Positions 15,786-24,115 of a stretch of 40,773 nt of DNA are shown one piece after another; positions within the stretch are counted from its first letter, which is position 1; every line of letters starts with the position of its first letter. The notes under the pieces are model-generated. The model did no database searches. It saw nothing but the letters and a program-made list of their open reading frames with translations, and was not told where the DNA came from. This DNA is from Hyphomicrobiaceae bacterium (GTDB lineage: Bacteria; Pseudomonadota; Alphaproteobacteria; Rhizobiales; Ancalomicrobiaceae), in assembly GCA_016793065.1 (NCBI GenBank), contig JAEULV010000018.1, positions 1 through 40,773 of the forward strand, in the 5' to 3' direction. Position numbers and translations under genes: made by a program.

Positions 15786-16885
15786 CGAAAGCCTATCAAA
15801 TACCAAGTCTCCCGCTTGAGCAGGACCTTGAAACGAAGCCAATTCTGAGAAAACTGACTTTAGCGCACCGCGCGCTGGCTGAATTGAAAGGCGCTGCCGG
15901 ATTGGTGCCCAATGAGGGCATCCTGATCAACACGCTTTCACTGCAGGAAGCGCGTGATAGCTCGGCCATTGAAAACATTGTCACGACGCAAGACGATTTG
16001 TTCAAAAGCGATGTTCTGGCGAACCAATTCGCTAGTCTCGCAGCAAAAGAAGTGCACAACTACGCGCGTGCTTTGCGTGAAGCTTTTGCGAGGGTGCGCA
16101 AGACCGGCCTCATCACCGTCAACGATATTCTCACGATGCAGGCGACACTGGAGGAGAACCGGGCAGGATTTCGCAAACTGCCGGGCACGGAGTTGAAAAA
16201 CGATCGCACGGGCAAGACCGTCTATGTGCCGCCTCAGACACACGACGAAATCATTGCTGGAATGAGCAACCTGGAGCAGTTCATCAACGACCCCACCTTG
16301 AGCACCATTGATCCCTTGATCAAGATGGCGGTGGTTCATCATCAATTTGAAAGCATTCACCCCTTTTACGATGGAAATGGTCGTACAGGTCGCATCATTA
16401 ATATTCTTTATTTAGTGCAGCAGGGTCTTCTGAAGACACCCGTACTTTATCTGTCTCGCTACATCAATCAAAATAAATCGGAGTATTACAGACAGCTTCA
16501 AGCGGTCCGCGATGATGGAGCTTGGGAAGCATGGGTGATGTTCATGCTGGAGGGTGTCGAACAGACATCTCTGCAGACGACGCTGCTCGTCGATGCGATC
16601 CGCAAACTGATGTTGAGCCACAAAGTGAAGATCAGGACCGCGCTGCCGCGCATCTACAGCCAGGACCTTTTGAATTCGATCTTTGGTCATCCCTACAGCA
16701 AGATTATCTTCATCGAACGGGACTTACGCGTCTCGCGGCTGACGGCTACGAAGAAATTGGAGGCTCTCACCGACCTGGGTTTGATGACCAAGCAGCGCAT
16801 CGGGCGCGAGAACTACTACATAAATGTCGAGCTGGTGGCCTTGTTGGGCAATGTGCAAGCCTTATGGGAAGGCCGAGAGCCATGA
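15782..16885 (+). CDS. Fic-family protein (class II AMPylase-like) inside the hsd operon
   Basis: A 367-residue Fic protein, predicted to attach AMP (or another nucleotide moiety) to a target protein. The complete active motif HPFYDGNGRTGR is at residues 193-204. An inhibitory (S/T)xxxE(G/N) helix, SSAIEN, is at residues 60-65 before the Fic core, which marks class II, self-inhibited enzymes. An N-terminal Fic_N-like region and a C-terminal winged helix (SRLTATKKLEALTDLGL) complete it. The coding sequence is visibly richer in A and T than hsdM and hsdR. It starts in the hsdM stop (ATGA) but, unlike the other junctions of the operon, is followed by a spacer and a relic of hsdM before hsdS. Fic genes are known within type I loci; the target here is unknown. 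Confidence 0.94.
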   Translation: MTKAYQIPSLPLEQDLETKPILRKLTLAHRALAELKGAAGLVPNEGILINTLSLQEARDSSAIENIVTTQDDLFKSDVLANQFASLAAKEVHNYARALREAFARVRKTGLITVNDILTMQATLEENRAGFRKLPGTELKNDRTGKTVYVPPQTHDEIIAGMSNLEQFINDPTLSTIDPLIKMAVVHHQFESIHPFYDGNGRTGRIINILYLVQQGLLKTPVLYLSRYINQNKSEYYRQLQAVRDDGAWEAWVMFMLEGVEQTSLQTTLLVDAIRKLMLSHKVKIRTALPRIYSQDLLNSIFGHPYSKIIFIERDLRVSRLTATKKLEALTDLGLMTKQRIGRENYYINVELVALLGNVQALWEGREP

Positions 16886-16902
16886 GACCACATCCGCGCG
16901 GA

Positions 16903-16936
16903 ACATGCATAGAAAAGGGCATTTTTCTATACATGT
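16903..16936 (+). terminator. AT-rich hairpin after fic
   Basis: ACATGCATAGAAAA (16903-16916) pairs with TTTTCTATACATGT (16923-16936) at 13 of 14 positions around a six-base loop. It begins 17 bases after the fic stop. The structure could be an attenuator or terminator, an operator, or a scar of the fic insertion. There is no long U-tract, so full termination before hsdS is uncertain. Confidence 0.4.
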
Positions 16937-17052
16937 CATGGACAATCTGTATAGACCACGCGGCGATCCTTCGCATGGTCGGGACGACAGGCATGGCTGT
17001 TCATGGTCCAGCGCTCGCACAGAATGGACACTCGCCGCTTACAGTACGCGAC

Positions 17053-17139
17053 ACGGCACCGCTGCCGCGCCTCGCCGAACGGGTGATGGAGTTGGAGGGC
17101 AAGGTCGCGGCGCATCTCAAGCGGATGGGCTTCGCATGA
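17053..17139 (+). pseudogene. Relic of an older hsdM 3' end
   Basis: Codons 17053-17136 translate to TAPLPRLAERVMELEGKVAA followed by HLKRMGFA and a stop. That matches the last residues of the intact HsdM (TAPLPCLAERVTALEGKVAA, HLNRMGFHL) at 23 of 28 positions. The DNA differs at many third positions, so this is a diverged allele and not a fresh duplication. Its TGA overlaps the hsdS ATG as ATGA, exactly the coupling expected for an intact hsdM-hsdS pair. It marks the ancestral hsdM end left behind when fic and a different hsdM end were introduced. Confidence 0.85.
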
Positions 17140-18371
17140 GCGCGCTCAGGCCGGGATACAAACAGACTGAGGTGGGCGTGATCCCGGAGGAGTGGGGGGT
17201 CGAACCACTTTCAACTTTGCTCAGATCACGCCAACTTGGCGGGAACTACGCAAACACGGACGAGCTATCTAGTTGGCCTCTCATCAAGATGGGAAACATG
17301 GGGAGAGGGAGCATACGTCTCGACAAAGTCGAATACGTACCTTCAGATTTATCGGTCCATGATCGTGATCGCCTGGAACATGGCGATGTATTACTTAACA
17401 CGCGCAATACACTTGATTTGGTCGGCAAGGTTTGTGTTTGGCGAAATGAGTTGCCCGAAGCATATTTCAACTCAAATATTTTAAGAATTTCACCTAACAC
17501 GGAAAAGATCGCTTCACCATTCTTCCTAAATTACATGCTGAACAGCACCAGTTCAATCGAGCGTATACGCTCTCTAGCAATCGGTACAACTAGCGTTGCA
17601 GCGATCTATGGAAGGGACTTAAACGGCCTTGAAATCCCCGTCCCCCCGCTCCCAGAACAACAGGCCATTGCCGAGGCGCTGGGGGATGCGGATGCGCTGA
17701 TCGAGGCGCTGGAGGCGCTGATCGCCAAGAAGCGCGCCATCAAGCAGGGCGCGATGCAGGACCTCCTCACCGGCCACCGCCGCCTGCCGGGGTTTCAGGG
17801 GGAGTGGGTCGAGAAGAAACTCGGCACATGTGTCGCCATCCGCAACGAGAAGGTGCCAACGCTCGGCAATCCCGTTGCTCGCACATGCGTGGAACTGGAG
17901 CAAATCCTCCCTGCTGTTGGCCAAGTGGATCGTTTTGAAGACGCCGCAGGCCGAAATGCAATCAAGTATCGCTTCTATCCCGATGATGTCCTTTTTGGCC
18001 GCCTCCGTCCCTATCTCCGGAAGTACTGGCTAGCGACCGTAGACGGTGTGTGTTCGACGGAGATTTGGCCGCTCGTCGCTCAGGGCGGGCAAGTTGCTCA
18101 GTCCTTTCTATTTCATGTTGTCCAGACCGAACAATTCATCGAAGCTGCGAGCGCCGCATATGGCACGCACATGCCTAGAGCTGACTGGAAAATGATTGCT
18201 GACTCCAAATTGCGCCTTCCCCCCATTCTCGACGAACAACGCGCCATCGCCGCCGTGCTCTCGGACATGGACGCCGAGATCGCCGCGCTGGAGGACAAGC
18301 TCGCCAAGGCGCGAGATGTGAAGCAGGGTATGATGCAGGTGCTGCTGACCGGGGAGATCAGGCTCGTATGA
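17136..18371 (+). CDS. hsdS: Type I R-M specificity subunit HsdS
   Basis: This 411-residue specificity subunit sets the bipartite DNA target of the complex. It shows the two-fold layout: target recognition domain 1 (about residues 20-165), a conserved spacer helix with IPVPPLPEQQAIAEALGDAD and RAIKQGAMQDLLTGHRRL, target recognition domain 2 (about residues 215-360), then a second conserved helix with LRLPPILDEQRAIAAVLSDM and KQGMMQVLLTGEIRL. The two helices form the antiparallel coiled coil that binds two HsdM subunits. The recognition domains, especially the first, are AT-richer than the conserved helices, a mosaic typical of domain exchange. ATG 17136 overlaps the stop of the hsdM relic. 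Its stop overlaps the next gene as ATGA. Confidence 0.95.
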   Translation: MSALRPGYKQTEVGVIPEEWGVEPLSTLLRSRQLGGNYANTDELSSWPLIKMGNMGRGSIRLDKVEYVPSDLSVHDRDRLEHGDVLLNTRNTLDLVGKVCVWRNELPEAYFNSNILRISPNTEKIASPFFLNYMLNSTSSIERIRSLAIGTTSVAAIYGRDLNGLEIPVPPLPEQQAIAEALGDADALIEALEALIAKKRAIKQGAMQDLLTGHRRLPGFQGEWVEKKLGTCVAIRNEKVPTLGNPVARTCVELEQILPAVGQVDRFEDAAGRNAIKYRFYPDDVLFGRLRPYLRKYWLATVDGVCSTEIWPLVAQGGQVAQSFLFHVVQTEQFIEAASAAYGTHMPRADWKMIADSKLRLPPILDEQRAIAAVLSDMDAEIAALEDKLAKARDVKQGMMQVLLTGEIRLV

Positions 18372-19297
18372 AAAGCTACTATCGGCTGATGCTGGGCAAG
18401 CGCAGCGTCTTCGCCGCCGAGTGCTTCGAGGGCGTGTTCATCGGCGTCGATTTCCAGATCGACGAGGACCTGTCACGCAAGTTCCCCGATGACTGGCGCA
18501 GCTTCAACAAGACCTATGTGCCGGTCTTTCTCACGGGCCACACTGACAAATCGCGCGTTGCGGCGGGGCTCGCTTGCGGCGCCCTCTGGACCCTCGGTAA
18601 AGGCCTCGTTGAGGGCGACATCGTGCTCTGCCCCGATGGCATGGGCCAATACCGCGCGGGCGAGGTGACGGGCAGTTATTACTACGCGCCTGGCACGCAT
18701 CTGCCGCATCGCCGCCGGGTGAAATGGCTTGGCCAGAGCATCGCCCGCGCCGCAATGAGCGAGGCTTTGCAGAACTCGACCGGCTCCATCGGTACGATCA
18801 GCAACATCACGGTGCATGGCCCGGAGATCGAGACGCTGCTGCGCGCCGACGCGCCTGTGCTCGCCGTGATCGCCGCCGACCCCGTGATTGAGGACCCCAT
18901 CGCCTTCGCGATGGAGAAGCATCTGGAGGCGTTCCTTGCGGTCAACTGGGCGCAGACAGAACTCGGACGCGAGTTCACGATCTTCGAGGAAGATGGCGAG
19001 CGCATCGGCCTGCAATACGCGACCGACGCCGGACCCATCGACATTCTGGCGATCAGCAAGGACAAGAAGCGGCTCTTGGTGGTCGAGTTGAAGCGTGGCC
19101 GGGTGAGCGATGTCGTGGTCGGTCAGGCACTGCGCTATATGGGCTATGTGAAGGAGCAGATCGCCGAACCTGACCAGACGGTCGAGGGAGCCATCATCGC
19201 GCTGGAGGACGACAAGAAAACCCGCTGGGCCTTGGCCATGGTGCCCAACGTCTCGTTCTACCGCTACGAGATCAAGTTCAAGCTGGTGAAGACATGA
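18368..19297 (+). CDS. DUF91-like PD-(D/E)XK nuclease-family protein in the R-M operon
   Basis: A 309-residue protein in two parts. Residues 1-150 (starting [20 protein letters not shown], with a repeat-like beta-rich middle) are not recognised. Residues about 175-309 resemble the nuclease domain of the NucS/DUF91 group: ITLE-type entry [20 protein letters not shown], then [11 protein letters not shown] with D225, LLVVELKRG with E240 and K242, and a following helix [15 protein letters not shown]. This is a full D...ExK active-site arrangement. The gene overlaps hsdS and hsdR by ATGA at both ends, so it is an integral part of the operon. It may act as an accessory restriction nuclease or bind modified DNA; the specific role is inference. 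Confidence 0.72.
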   Translation: MKSYYRLMLGKRSVFAAECFEGVFIGVDFQIDEDLSRKFPDDWRSFNKTYVPVFLTGHTDKSRVAAGLACGALWTLGKGLVEGDIVLCPDGMGQYRAGEVTGSYYYAPGTHLPHRRRVKWLGQSIARAAMSEALQNSTGSIGTISNITVHGPEIETLLRADAPVLAVIAADPVIEDPIAFAMEKHLEAFLAVNWAQTELGREFTIFEEDGERIGLQYATDAGPIDILAISKDKKRLLVVELKRGRVSDVVVGQALRYMGYVKEQIAEPDQTVEGAIIALEDDKKTRWALAMVPNVSFYRYEIKFKLVKT

Positions 19298-22200
19298 TCG
19301 GCGAGCCTGAACGCATCACGCAGAACCGGGTGATCGCGCTGTTCCGCGACCGGCTGGGCTGGCGCTATCTCGGCGACTGGACCGAACGCGCGAACACCAA
19401 CATCGAGGCCGCCCTCTTCGCCGCCAACCTGACGGCGCGGGGTTACACCGAGGCGCAAACCGCCGCCGCGCTGGAGCGCCTGCGCCGCGAGGCCATGGAC
19501 CACAGCCGCAGCCTCTACCACAACAACAAGGCCGTGCATGAGCTGTTGCGCTATGGCGTCGATGTGAAGACAGCCGCCGACCGGCTGCACGAGAAGGTGC
19601 GCCTGATCGACTGGGAGCACCCGGAACGCAACGACTTCGCCATCGCCGAGGAAGTGACGCTTCAGGGCGGCAGCACGCGGCGGCCCGACGTGGTGCTCTT
19701 CGTCAACGGCATCGCGATCGGCGTGCTGGAGCTGAAGAACAGCCGCGTCTCCATCGGACACGGCATCCGGCAATCAATTTCCAATCAGGCCCCCGAGTTC
19801 AATGCGTGGTTCTACCCCACGGTGCAGTTCGTGCTGGCGGGCAATGACAGCGAGGGCCTGCGCTACGGCACCATTGGCACGCCGGAGAAGATGTTTCTCA
19901 CATGGAAGGAGGACGAGGCCGACGACACGCTGAACAAGCTCGACAAGTACCTCCTGAAGATGTTCGACAAGCGCCGCTGCCTTGAGCTGATGCGCGACTT
20001 CGTGCTGTTCGACGGCGGCATCAAGAAGCTGCCGCGCGTGCACCAGTATTTCGGCATCAAGGCCGCGCAGGAGCGCATCGCCAAGCGCGAGGGGGGCATC
20101 ATCTGGCACACGCAGGGCTCGGGCAAGAGCATCGTCATGGTGCTGCTCGCCCGCTGGATACTGGAGACGAACCCGCAGGCACGGGTGATCGTCGTCACCG
20201 ACCGGGACGAGTTGGACGGGCAGATCGAAGGCAACTTCGGGGCGGCGGGTGAGGAGGTGCGACGCACCACCAGCGGCGCTGACCTGATGGGGCTTCTGGC
20301 GGGAGCACCGACACCTCGGCTGATCTGCTCGCTGGTGCAGAAGTTCGTGCGTCGCGGCGTCGACAACTTCGACCGCTTCATCCGCGAGCTGGAGGCCAAC
20401 CCGCCGGTCAAGCCCATCGGCGAGCTGTTCGTCTTCGTCGACGAGTGCCACCGCACTCAGAGCGGAAAGCTGCACCGGATCATGAAGGCGATGATGCCTG
20501 GAGCCGTGTTTATCGGCTTCACGGGCACGCCCCTCTTGAAGCAGGACAAGCTGACCAGTCTGGAGGTCTTCGGCACCTACATCCACACCTACAAGTACAG
20601 CGAGGCGGTGGCGGACAACGTCGTGCTCGATCTTGTCTATGAGGCGCGCGACGTCGACCAGCAACTCGGCTCGCAGGACAAGATCGACCAGTGGTTCGAG
20701 GCCAAGACGAAGGGGCTGAACGACTGGCAGAAGGATGAGCTGCGCAAGCAGTGGGGCACCTTGCAGCGCGTGCTCTCCTCCCGCTCACGCATGGAGCGGA
20801 TCGTCTCCGACATCGTGTTCGATTTCAGCGTGAAGCCGCGCCTCAGCAGCGAGCGCGGCACGGCGATGCTGGTGGCGAGCAGCATCTACGAGGCCTGCAA
20901 GTATTTCGACCTGTTCCAGAAGACCGTCTTCAGAGACCGATGCGCCGTCATCACGTCCTACAACCCCCAGGCCGCTGACGTGTCGCTGGAGGATACGGGT
21001 GCTGCGAGCGAGACTGACAAGCAGTTCATCTACAACCTCTATCAGGCCATCCTGAAGGACGTGCCCGCACAGCCGGGGACGACGAAAACCGAGGTCTACG
21101 AGGAGAGGGCCAAGCAGCGGTTCAAGAAAGAGCCTGCGGGTATGAAGCTGCTGATCGTCGTGGACAAGCTGCTGACCGGCTTCGACGCGCCAAGCTGCAC
21201 CTATCTCTACATCGACAAGTCGATGCAGGACCACGGCCTGTTTCAGGCGATATGCCGCACCAACCGGCTGGACGGCGAGGACAAGCAGTTCGGCTACATC
21301 GTGGACTACAAGGACCTGTTCAAGAAGGTGCAGGGCGCAATCAACGTCTACTCATCCGAGCTGGACCACAGCGCCGGGGGCGCTGACCCTGCCATCGTCC
21401 TGCAGGAGCGTATCACGAAGGGCCGCAAGCGGCTGGAGGAGGCGCTGGAGACCATCCATCTCATCTGCGAGCCTGTGCCGCCGCCGCGCGACGACGACGC
21501 CTTCCGGCGCTACTTCTGCGGCAACACTGAGGTAGCGACGGACCTTGCCGAGCGCGAGCCAGTGCGCGCCGAGTTCTACAAGGCGTTTGCGGCACTGGTC
21601 AGGGCCTTTGCCAACATCGCCGACGATCTCGACACGGCGGGCTACACGGCTCCCGAGGTCGAACAGATCAAGCGCCTGATTGCCGACACCCTCAAGCTTC
21701 GGGACATGATTAGGAATGCTAGCGGCGAGACGCTGGACCTGAAGGCCTACGAGGCCGACATGCGCCACTTGATCGACACCTATATCGAGGCGAAGGAACC
21801 ACGGACGATTTCGCCTTTCGCCCACATGCCGCTTCTCGACATCATCGCGACGCTTGGCATCGAGGGTGCGATCGGTGCGATGCCTGGCAGCTTGCGCGGC
21901 AACAAGGACGCGGTGGCCGAGACCATCGAAAACAACGTCCGGGCGAAGATCATCAAGGAGCGCCTGACCGATCCGGCTTTCTACGAGAAGATGTCCAAGC
22001 TACTGGACGAGATCATCGCCGCCCGGAAGGCGAAGGCCATCGAATACGAGAAGTACCTTCAGGACATCGCCAAGCTGGTTGGCACCGTGGCGGCGGGTCA
22101 TGAGGGCGACCGACCAGCCATTATCAAGACGGAGGGCCAGCGCGCCCTCTACAGCAATCTTGGCAAAGACGCGGAGCTTGCCGTCAGGGTCGACGAGAAG

Positions 22201-22344
22201 ATCAAGCAGGTCCGCCCCGCCGACTGGCGGGGAGTGCCCGCCCGCGAGCAGGAGATCAAGCGCGCCATCTATGACATTGTTGGCGATGCCGAGCAGACGG
22301 AAGCGATCTTCGCCATCGTGTTTCACCAACGGGAGTACTGGTGA
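19294..22344 (+). CDS. hsdR: Type I restriction endonuclease subunit HsdR
   Basis: A 1016-residue motor and nuclease subunit. The N-terminal PD-(D/E)XK nuclease has D132 ([10 protein letters not shown]) and E146-x-K148 (GVLELKNS). The superfamily 2 translocase has Walker A TQGSGKS at residues 273-279 (K278), the DECH box at 383-386 and the motif III region GFTGTPLL. The second RecA-like lobe ends with LLTGFDAP and AICRTNRL, typical of HsdR motifs V and VI. A long helical C-terminal domain follows (about residues 700-1016), which docks on HsdM. It would cut unmodified DNA after ATP-driven translocation. It starts in an ATGA overlap with the nuclease gene; no disruption is seen. Confidence 0.97.
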   Translation: MIGEPERITQNRVIALFRDRLGWRYLGDWTERANTNIEAALFAANLTARGYTEAQTAAALERLRREAMDHSRSLYHNNKAVHELLRYGVDVKTAADRLHEKVRLIDWEHPERNDFAIAEEVTLQGGSTRRPDVVLFVNGIAIGVLELKNSRVSIGHGIRQSISNQAPEFNAWFYPTVQFVLAGNDSEGLRYGTIGTPEKMFLTWKEDEADDTLNKLDKYLLKMFDKRRCLELMRDFVLFDGGIKKLPRVHQYFGIKAAQERIAKREGGIIWHTQGSGKSIVMVLLARWILETNPQARVIVVTDRDELDGQIEGNFGAAGEEVRRTTSGADLMGLLAGAPTPRLICSLVQKFVRRGVDNFDRFIRELEANPPVKPIGELFVFVDECHRTQSGKLHRIMKAMMPGAVFIGFTGTPLLKQDKLTSLEVFGTYIHTYKYSEAVADNVVLDLVYEARDVDQQLGSQDKIDQWFEAKTKGLNDWQKDELRKQWGTLQRVLSSRSRMERIVSDIVFDFSVKPRLSSERGTAMLVASSIYEACKYFDLFQKTVFRDRCAVITSYNPQAADVSLEDTGAASETDKQFIYNLYQAILKDVPAQPGTTKTEVYEERAKQRFKKEPAGMKLLIVVDKLLTGFDAPSCTYLYIDKSMQDHGLFQAICRTNRLDGEDKQFGYIVDYKDLFKKVQGAINVYSSELDHSAGGADPAIVLQERITKGRKRLEEALETIHLICEPVPPPRDDDAFRRYFCGNTEVATDLAEREPVRAEFYKAFAALVRAFANIADDLDTAGYTAPEVEQIKRLIADTLKLRDMIRNASGETLDLKAYEADMRHLIDTYIEAKEPRTISPFAHMPLLDIIATLGIEGAIGAMPGSLRGNKDAVAETIENNVRAKIIKERLTDPAFYEKMSKLLDEIIAARKAKAIEYEKYLQDIAKLVGTVAAGHEGDRPAIIKTEGQRALYSNLGKDAELAVRVDEKIKQVRPADWRGVPAREQEIKRAIYDIVGDAEQTEAIFAIVFHQREYW

Positions 22345-23051
22345 TGCAGGTCGTGAACGTGGGGGACCTGACGATCGATGTGATCTGGAAGGATATCAAG
22401 AACCTGCACCTCAGCGTGCACCCGCCGACAGGCCGCATCCGCATCGCCGCGCCTCACGCGCTCGGTCTAGATGCCATCCGGGCATTCGCCATCTCGCGTC
22501 TGAGGTGGATCAGGAAGAACCAGCACAAACTGGCTGCGCAACCCCGTGAGGCCGTGCGCGACTATATCGACAGGGAGAGCCATTATGTCTGGGGCGAGCG
22601 TGTGTTGTTACGCATCGTGCATCAGGACGGGCCGCCCTCTGTCCGGCAGGCGCATCGGTCGCTTGTGGTCTGCGTGCCGTCTCAGATGGCACGGGATGAC
22701 CGACACTCGCTCATCGAGGCGTGGTACCGCGAGAGCCTGAGGCATGCCGCAACCCCAGTGGTGGCGCGCTGGGAGAAGCAGCTCGGGGTCAGCGCGAACC
22801 GCCTGTTCATCCAGCGCATGAAGACCAAGTGGGGGAGCTGCCATCCCGAAAGTGGCAATATCCGGCTCAACACCGAACTCGCCAAGAAGCCGCCCGAATG
22901 CATGGAGTATGTCGTGCTGCATGAGCTTGCGCACCTGCGCGAGCGGACCCACACGGACGGTTTCTACCAGTTGCTCGATAGCCACCTGCCGCAGTGGCGC
23001 GACATCCGGCAGATGCTGAACAGTTTGCCGCTCAGTACACCAGCCGATTGA
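22344..23051 (+). CDS. YgjP-like (DUF45/M48-type) zinc metallopeptidase
   Basis: A 235-residue protein of the YgjP/WLM-like DUF45 family of predicted zinc metallopeptidases. The motif HELAH (residues 193-197) supplies the catalytic Glu and two zinc-binding His residues, preceded by the family signature RMKTKWGSCHPESGNIRLNT. ATG 22344 overlaps the hsdR stop as TGATG; an in-frame GTG at 22341 is also possible. DUF45 peptidases frequently follow hsdR in type I loci. A role in removing HsdR or regulating restriction, as ClpXP does in enteric bacteria, is suggested only by this position. It is the last gene of the operon. Confidence 0.88.
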   Translation: MQVVNVGDLTIDVIWKDIKNLHLSVHPPTGRIRIAAPHALGLDAIRAFAISRLRWIRKNQHKLAAQPREAVRDYIDRESHYVWGERVLLRIVHQDGPPSVRQAHRSLVVCVPSQMARDDRHSLIEAWYRESLRHAATPVVARWEKQLGVSANRLFIQRMKTKWGSCHPESGNIRLNTELAKKPPECMEYVVLHELAHLRERTHTDGFYQLLDSHLPQWRDIRQMLNSLPLSTPAD

Positions 23052-23345
23052 CGATTGGATCGCAGGTAGCCAAGCCCGCCTCAGCCTCGCCAGTGGCCGA
23101 GAGCGGCCAGCACCCTACCCATCAGCCCATCCTGACCAAGGCGCTCCTGAGCGATTTCACCCCTGCCAGACCGCTGTTTGAGGGGCTGGGGCGGGACGCC
23201 GGGACCGGTCTCCCCCGTGGCGCAGCCGCACGGACCCTGATGAATTTGAACCCCGCCACGGCCTCGCCTTCGTGACGGCCCTGCATGGCGCACGACATTG
23301 GTGGGGAAACTTGGTGGCGGCCTTCTGCGTGGCAGAGGCAGCGGC
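23052..23345. other. Convergent intergenic region, no gene seen
   Basis: About 294 bases lie between the stops of the YgjP-like gene (plus strand) and the zinc-ribbon gene (minus strand). Short frames here do not resemble proteins and I see no strong terminator. Confidence 0.4.
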
Positions 23346-23696
23346 CTATTTGCCCTGCGGCAGCTTCATCTTCATGATCTGGGACGTCACCCATGACTTG
23401 AACTGTTGCAGCTTGGTCTTGGGTGCGGCGCTGACCTTGGGGGTTTCGTCGGGGCTGCCCACATGGTCGATCATGAGATCAAGCTCCTGTTCCGTGATCT
23501 CGTAGGTAACGAATTGCTTGCCGCACCCGGCGCACTCGCGCACGCGCTTGTAGACGTCGAAGTCGATGCCGCCGACGGTCTTCGTGCTGGCGTATTCAGG
23601 CGTGAGACCTGGGGCTAGGTCCTCCCCACTCACCGAACGGCAGTTCGTGCGGGAGCCGCAAGCTGGGCACACCATCTTCTGTGCCCAGGACTTCAT
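23346..23696 (-). CDS. NrdR-like zinc-ribbon protein without an ATP-cone
   Basis: A 116-residue protein. It has a four-Cys zinc ribbon: C10 and C13 (VCPACGS) and C55 and C58 (RECAGCGKQFVTYEI). The second half closely resembles the end of the NrdR zinc ribbon (RRRECxxCGxRFTTYE), the repressor of ribonucleotide reductase genes. The ATP-cone that makes NrdR a nucleotide sensor is missing, and a basic tail (KTKLQQFKSWVTSQIMKMKL) replaces it. The loop between the Cys pairs is longer than in NrdR. It overlaps the upstream XRE gene by four bases (ATGA), so both are translated together. It is a likely DNA-binding partner or anti-regulator in the island; its function is unknown. Confidence 0.68.
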   Translation of the reverse strand: MKSWAQKMVCPACGSRTNCRSVSGEDLAPGLTPEYASTKTVGGIDFDVYKRVRECAGCGKQFVTYEITEQELDLMIDHVGSPDETPKVSAAPKTKLQQFKSWVTSQIMKMKLPQGK

Positions 23697-24034
23697 GACT
23701 TTGATTTGCCGGTAGCACGCGCTGCCAGCGCCTCGGTCTGGATGGTCACGATCTCCAACTCTTTGACTGGCAGGGTGCGGCACGCAGAGCTGAGGCGGTC
23801 AAGCAGCGCCTCTCGCGGGCCACGCTGGGGGAGGTCATGGATACCAAGCAGGTGATCCAACGTGGTCTCTAGCGCCTGCGCGATGCGCACCAGCGTCTTC
23901 AGATCGGGCTCCCTCTCATCGTTGCAGTAGTTGTTGAACCTGCGCTCCGCGAGGCCAGCACGCCGCGCCGCCTCCGCATTCGAAATGCCGAGGTTCTGGG
24001 CCTGCTGCTTGAGACGTTCTCCGAAGACCTTCAT
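23693..24034 (-). CDS. XRE-family transcriptional regulator
   Basis: A protein of about 113 residues with a Cro/C1-type helix-turn-helix in the first 65 residues: MKVFGERLKQQAQNLGISNA then EAARRAGLAERRFNNYCND and EPDLKTLVRIAQALETTLD. The rest is helical and basic. It is probably a repressor of the island's own genes, including the divergent gene at 24116. ATG 24034 begins just before the conserved domain; a TTG at 24055 would add seven residues. Its stop overlaps the zinc-ribbon gene start. Confidence 0.8.
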   Translation of the reverse strand: MKVFGERLKQQAQNLGISNAEAARRAGLAERRFNNYCNDEREPDLKTLVRIAQALETTLDHLLGIHDLPQRGPREALLDRLSSACRTLPVKELEIVTIQTEALAARATGKSKS

Positions 24035-24115
24035 CAGAACACGGTGGGCCGACAAAACACTTCATGCCATGCCCATTTCGTGCTTACGTGTCGGAACACC
24101 TAAGCGGAGAGAGGC

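Noticed and set aside
16522..17139. A frame that seems to join the end of fic (wrong frame) to the hsdM-like tail
   Set aside because: Only its last 28 codons resemble HsdM; the rest is out of frame with fic and is not protein-like, so only the tail was kept, as a relic.
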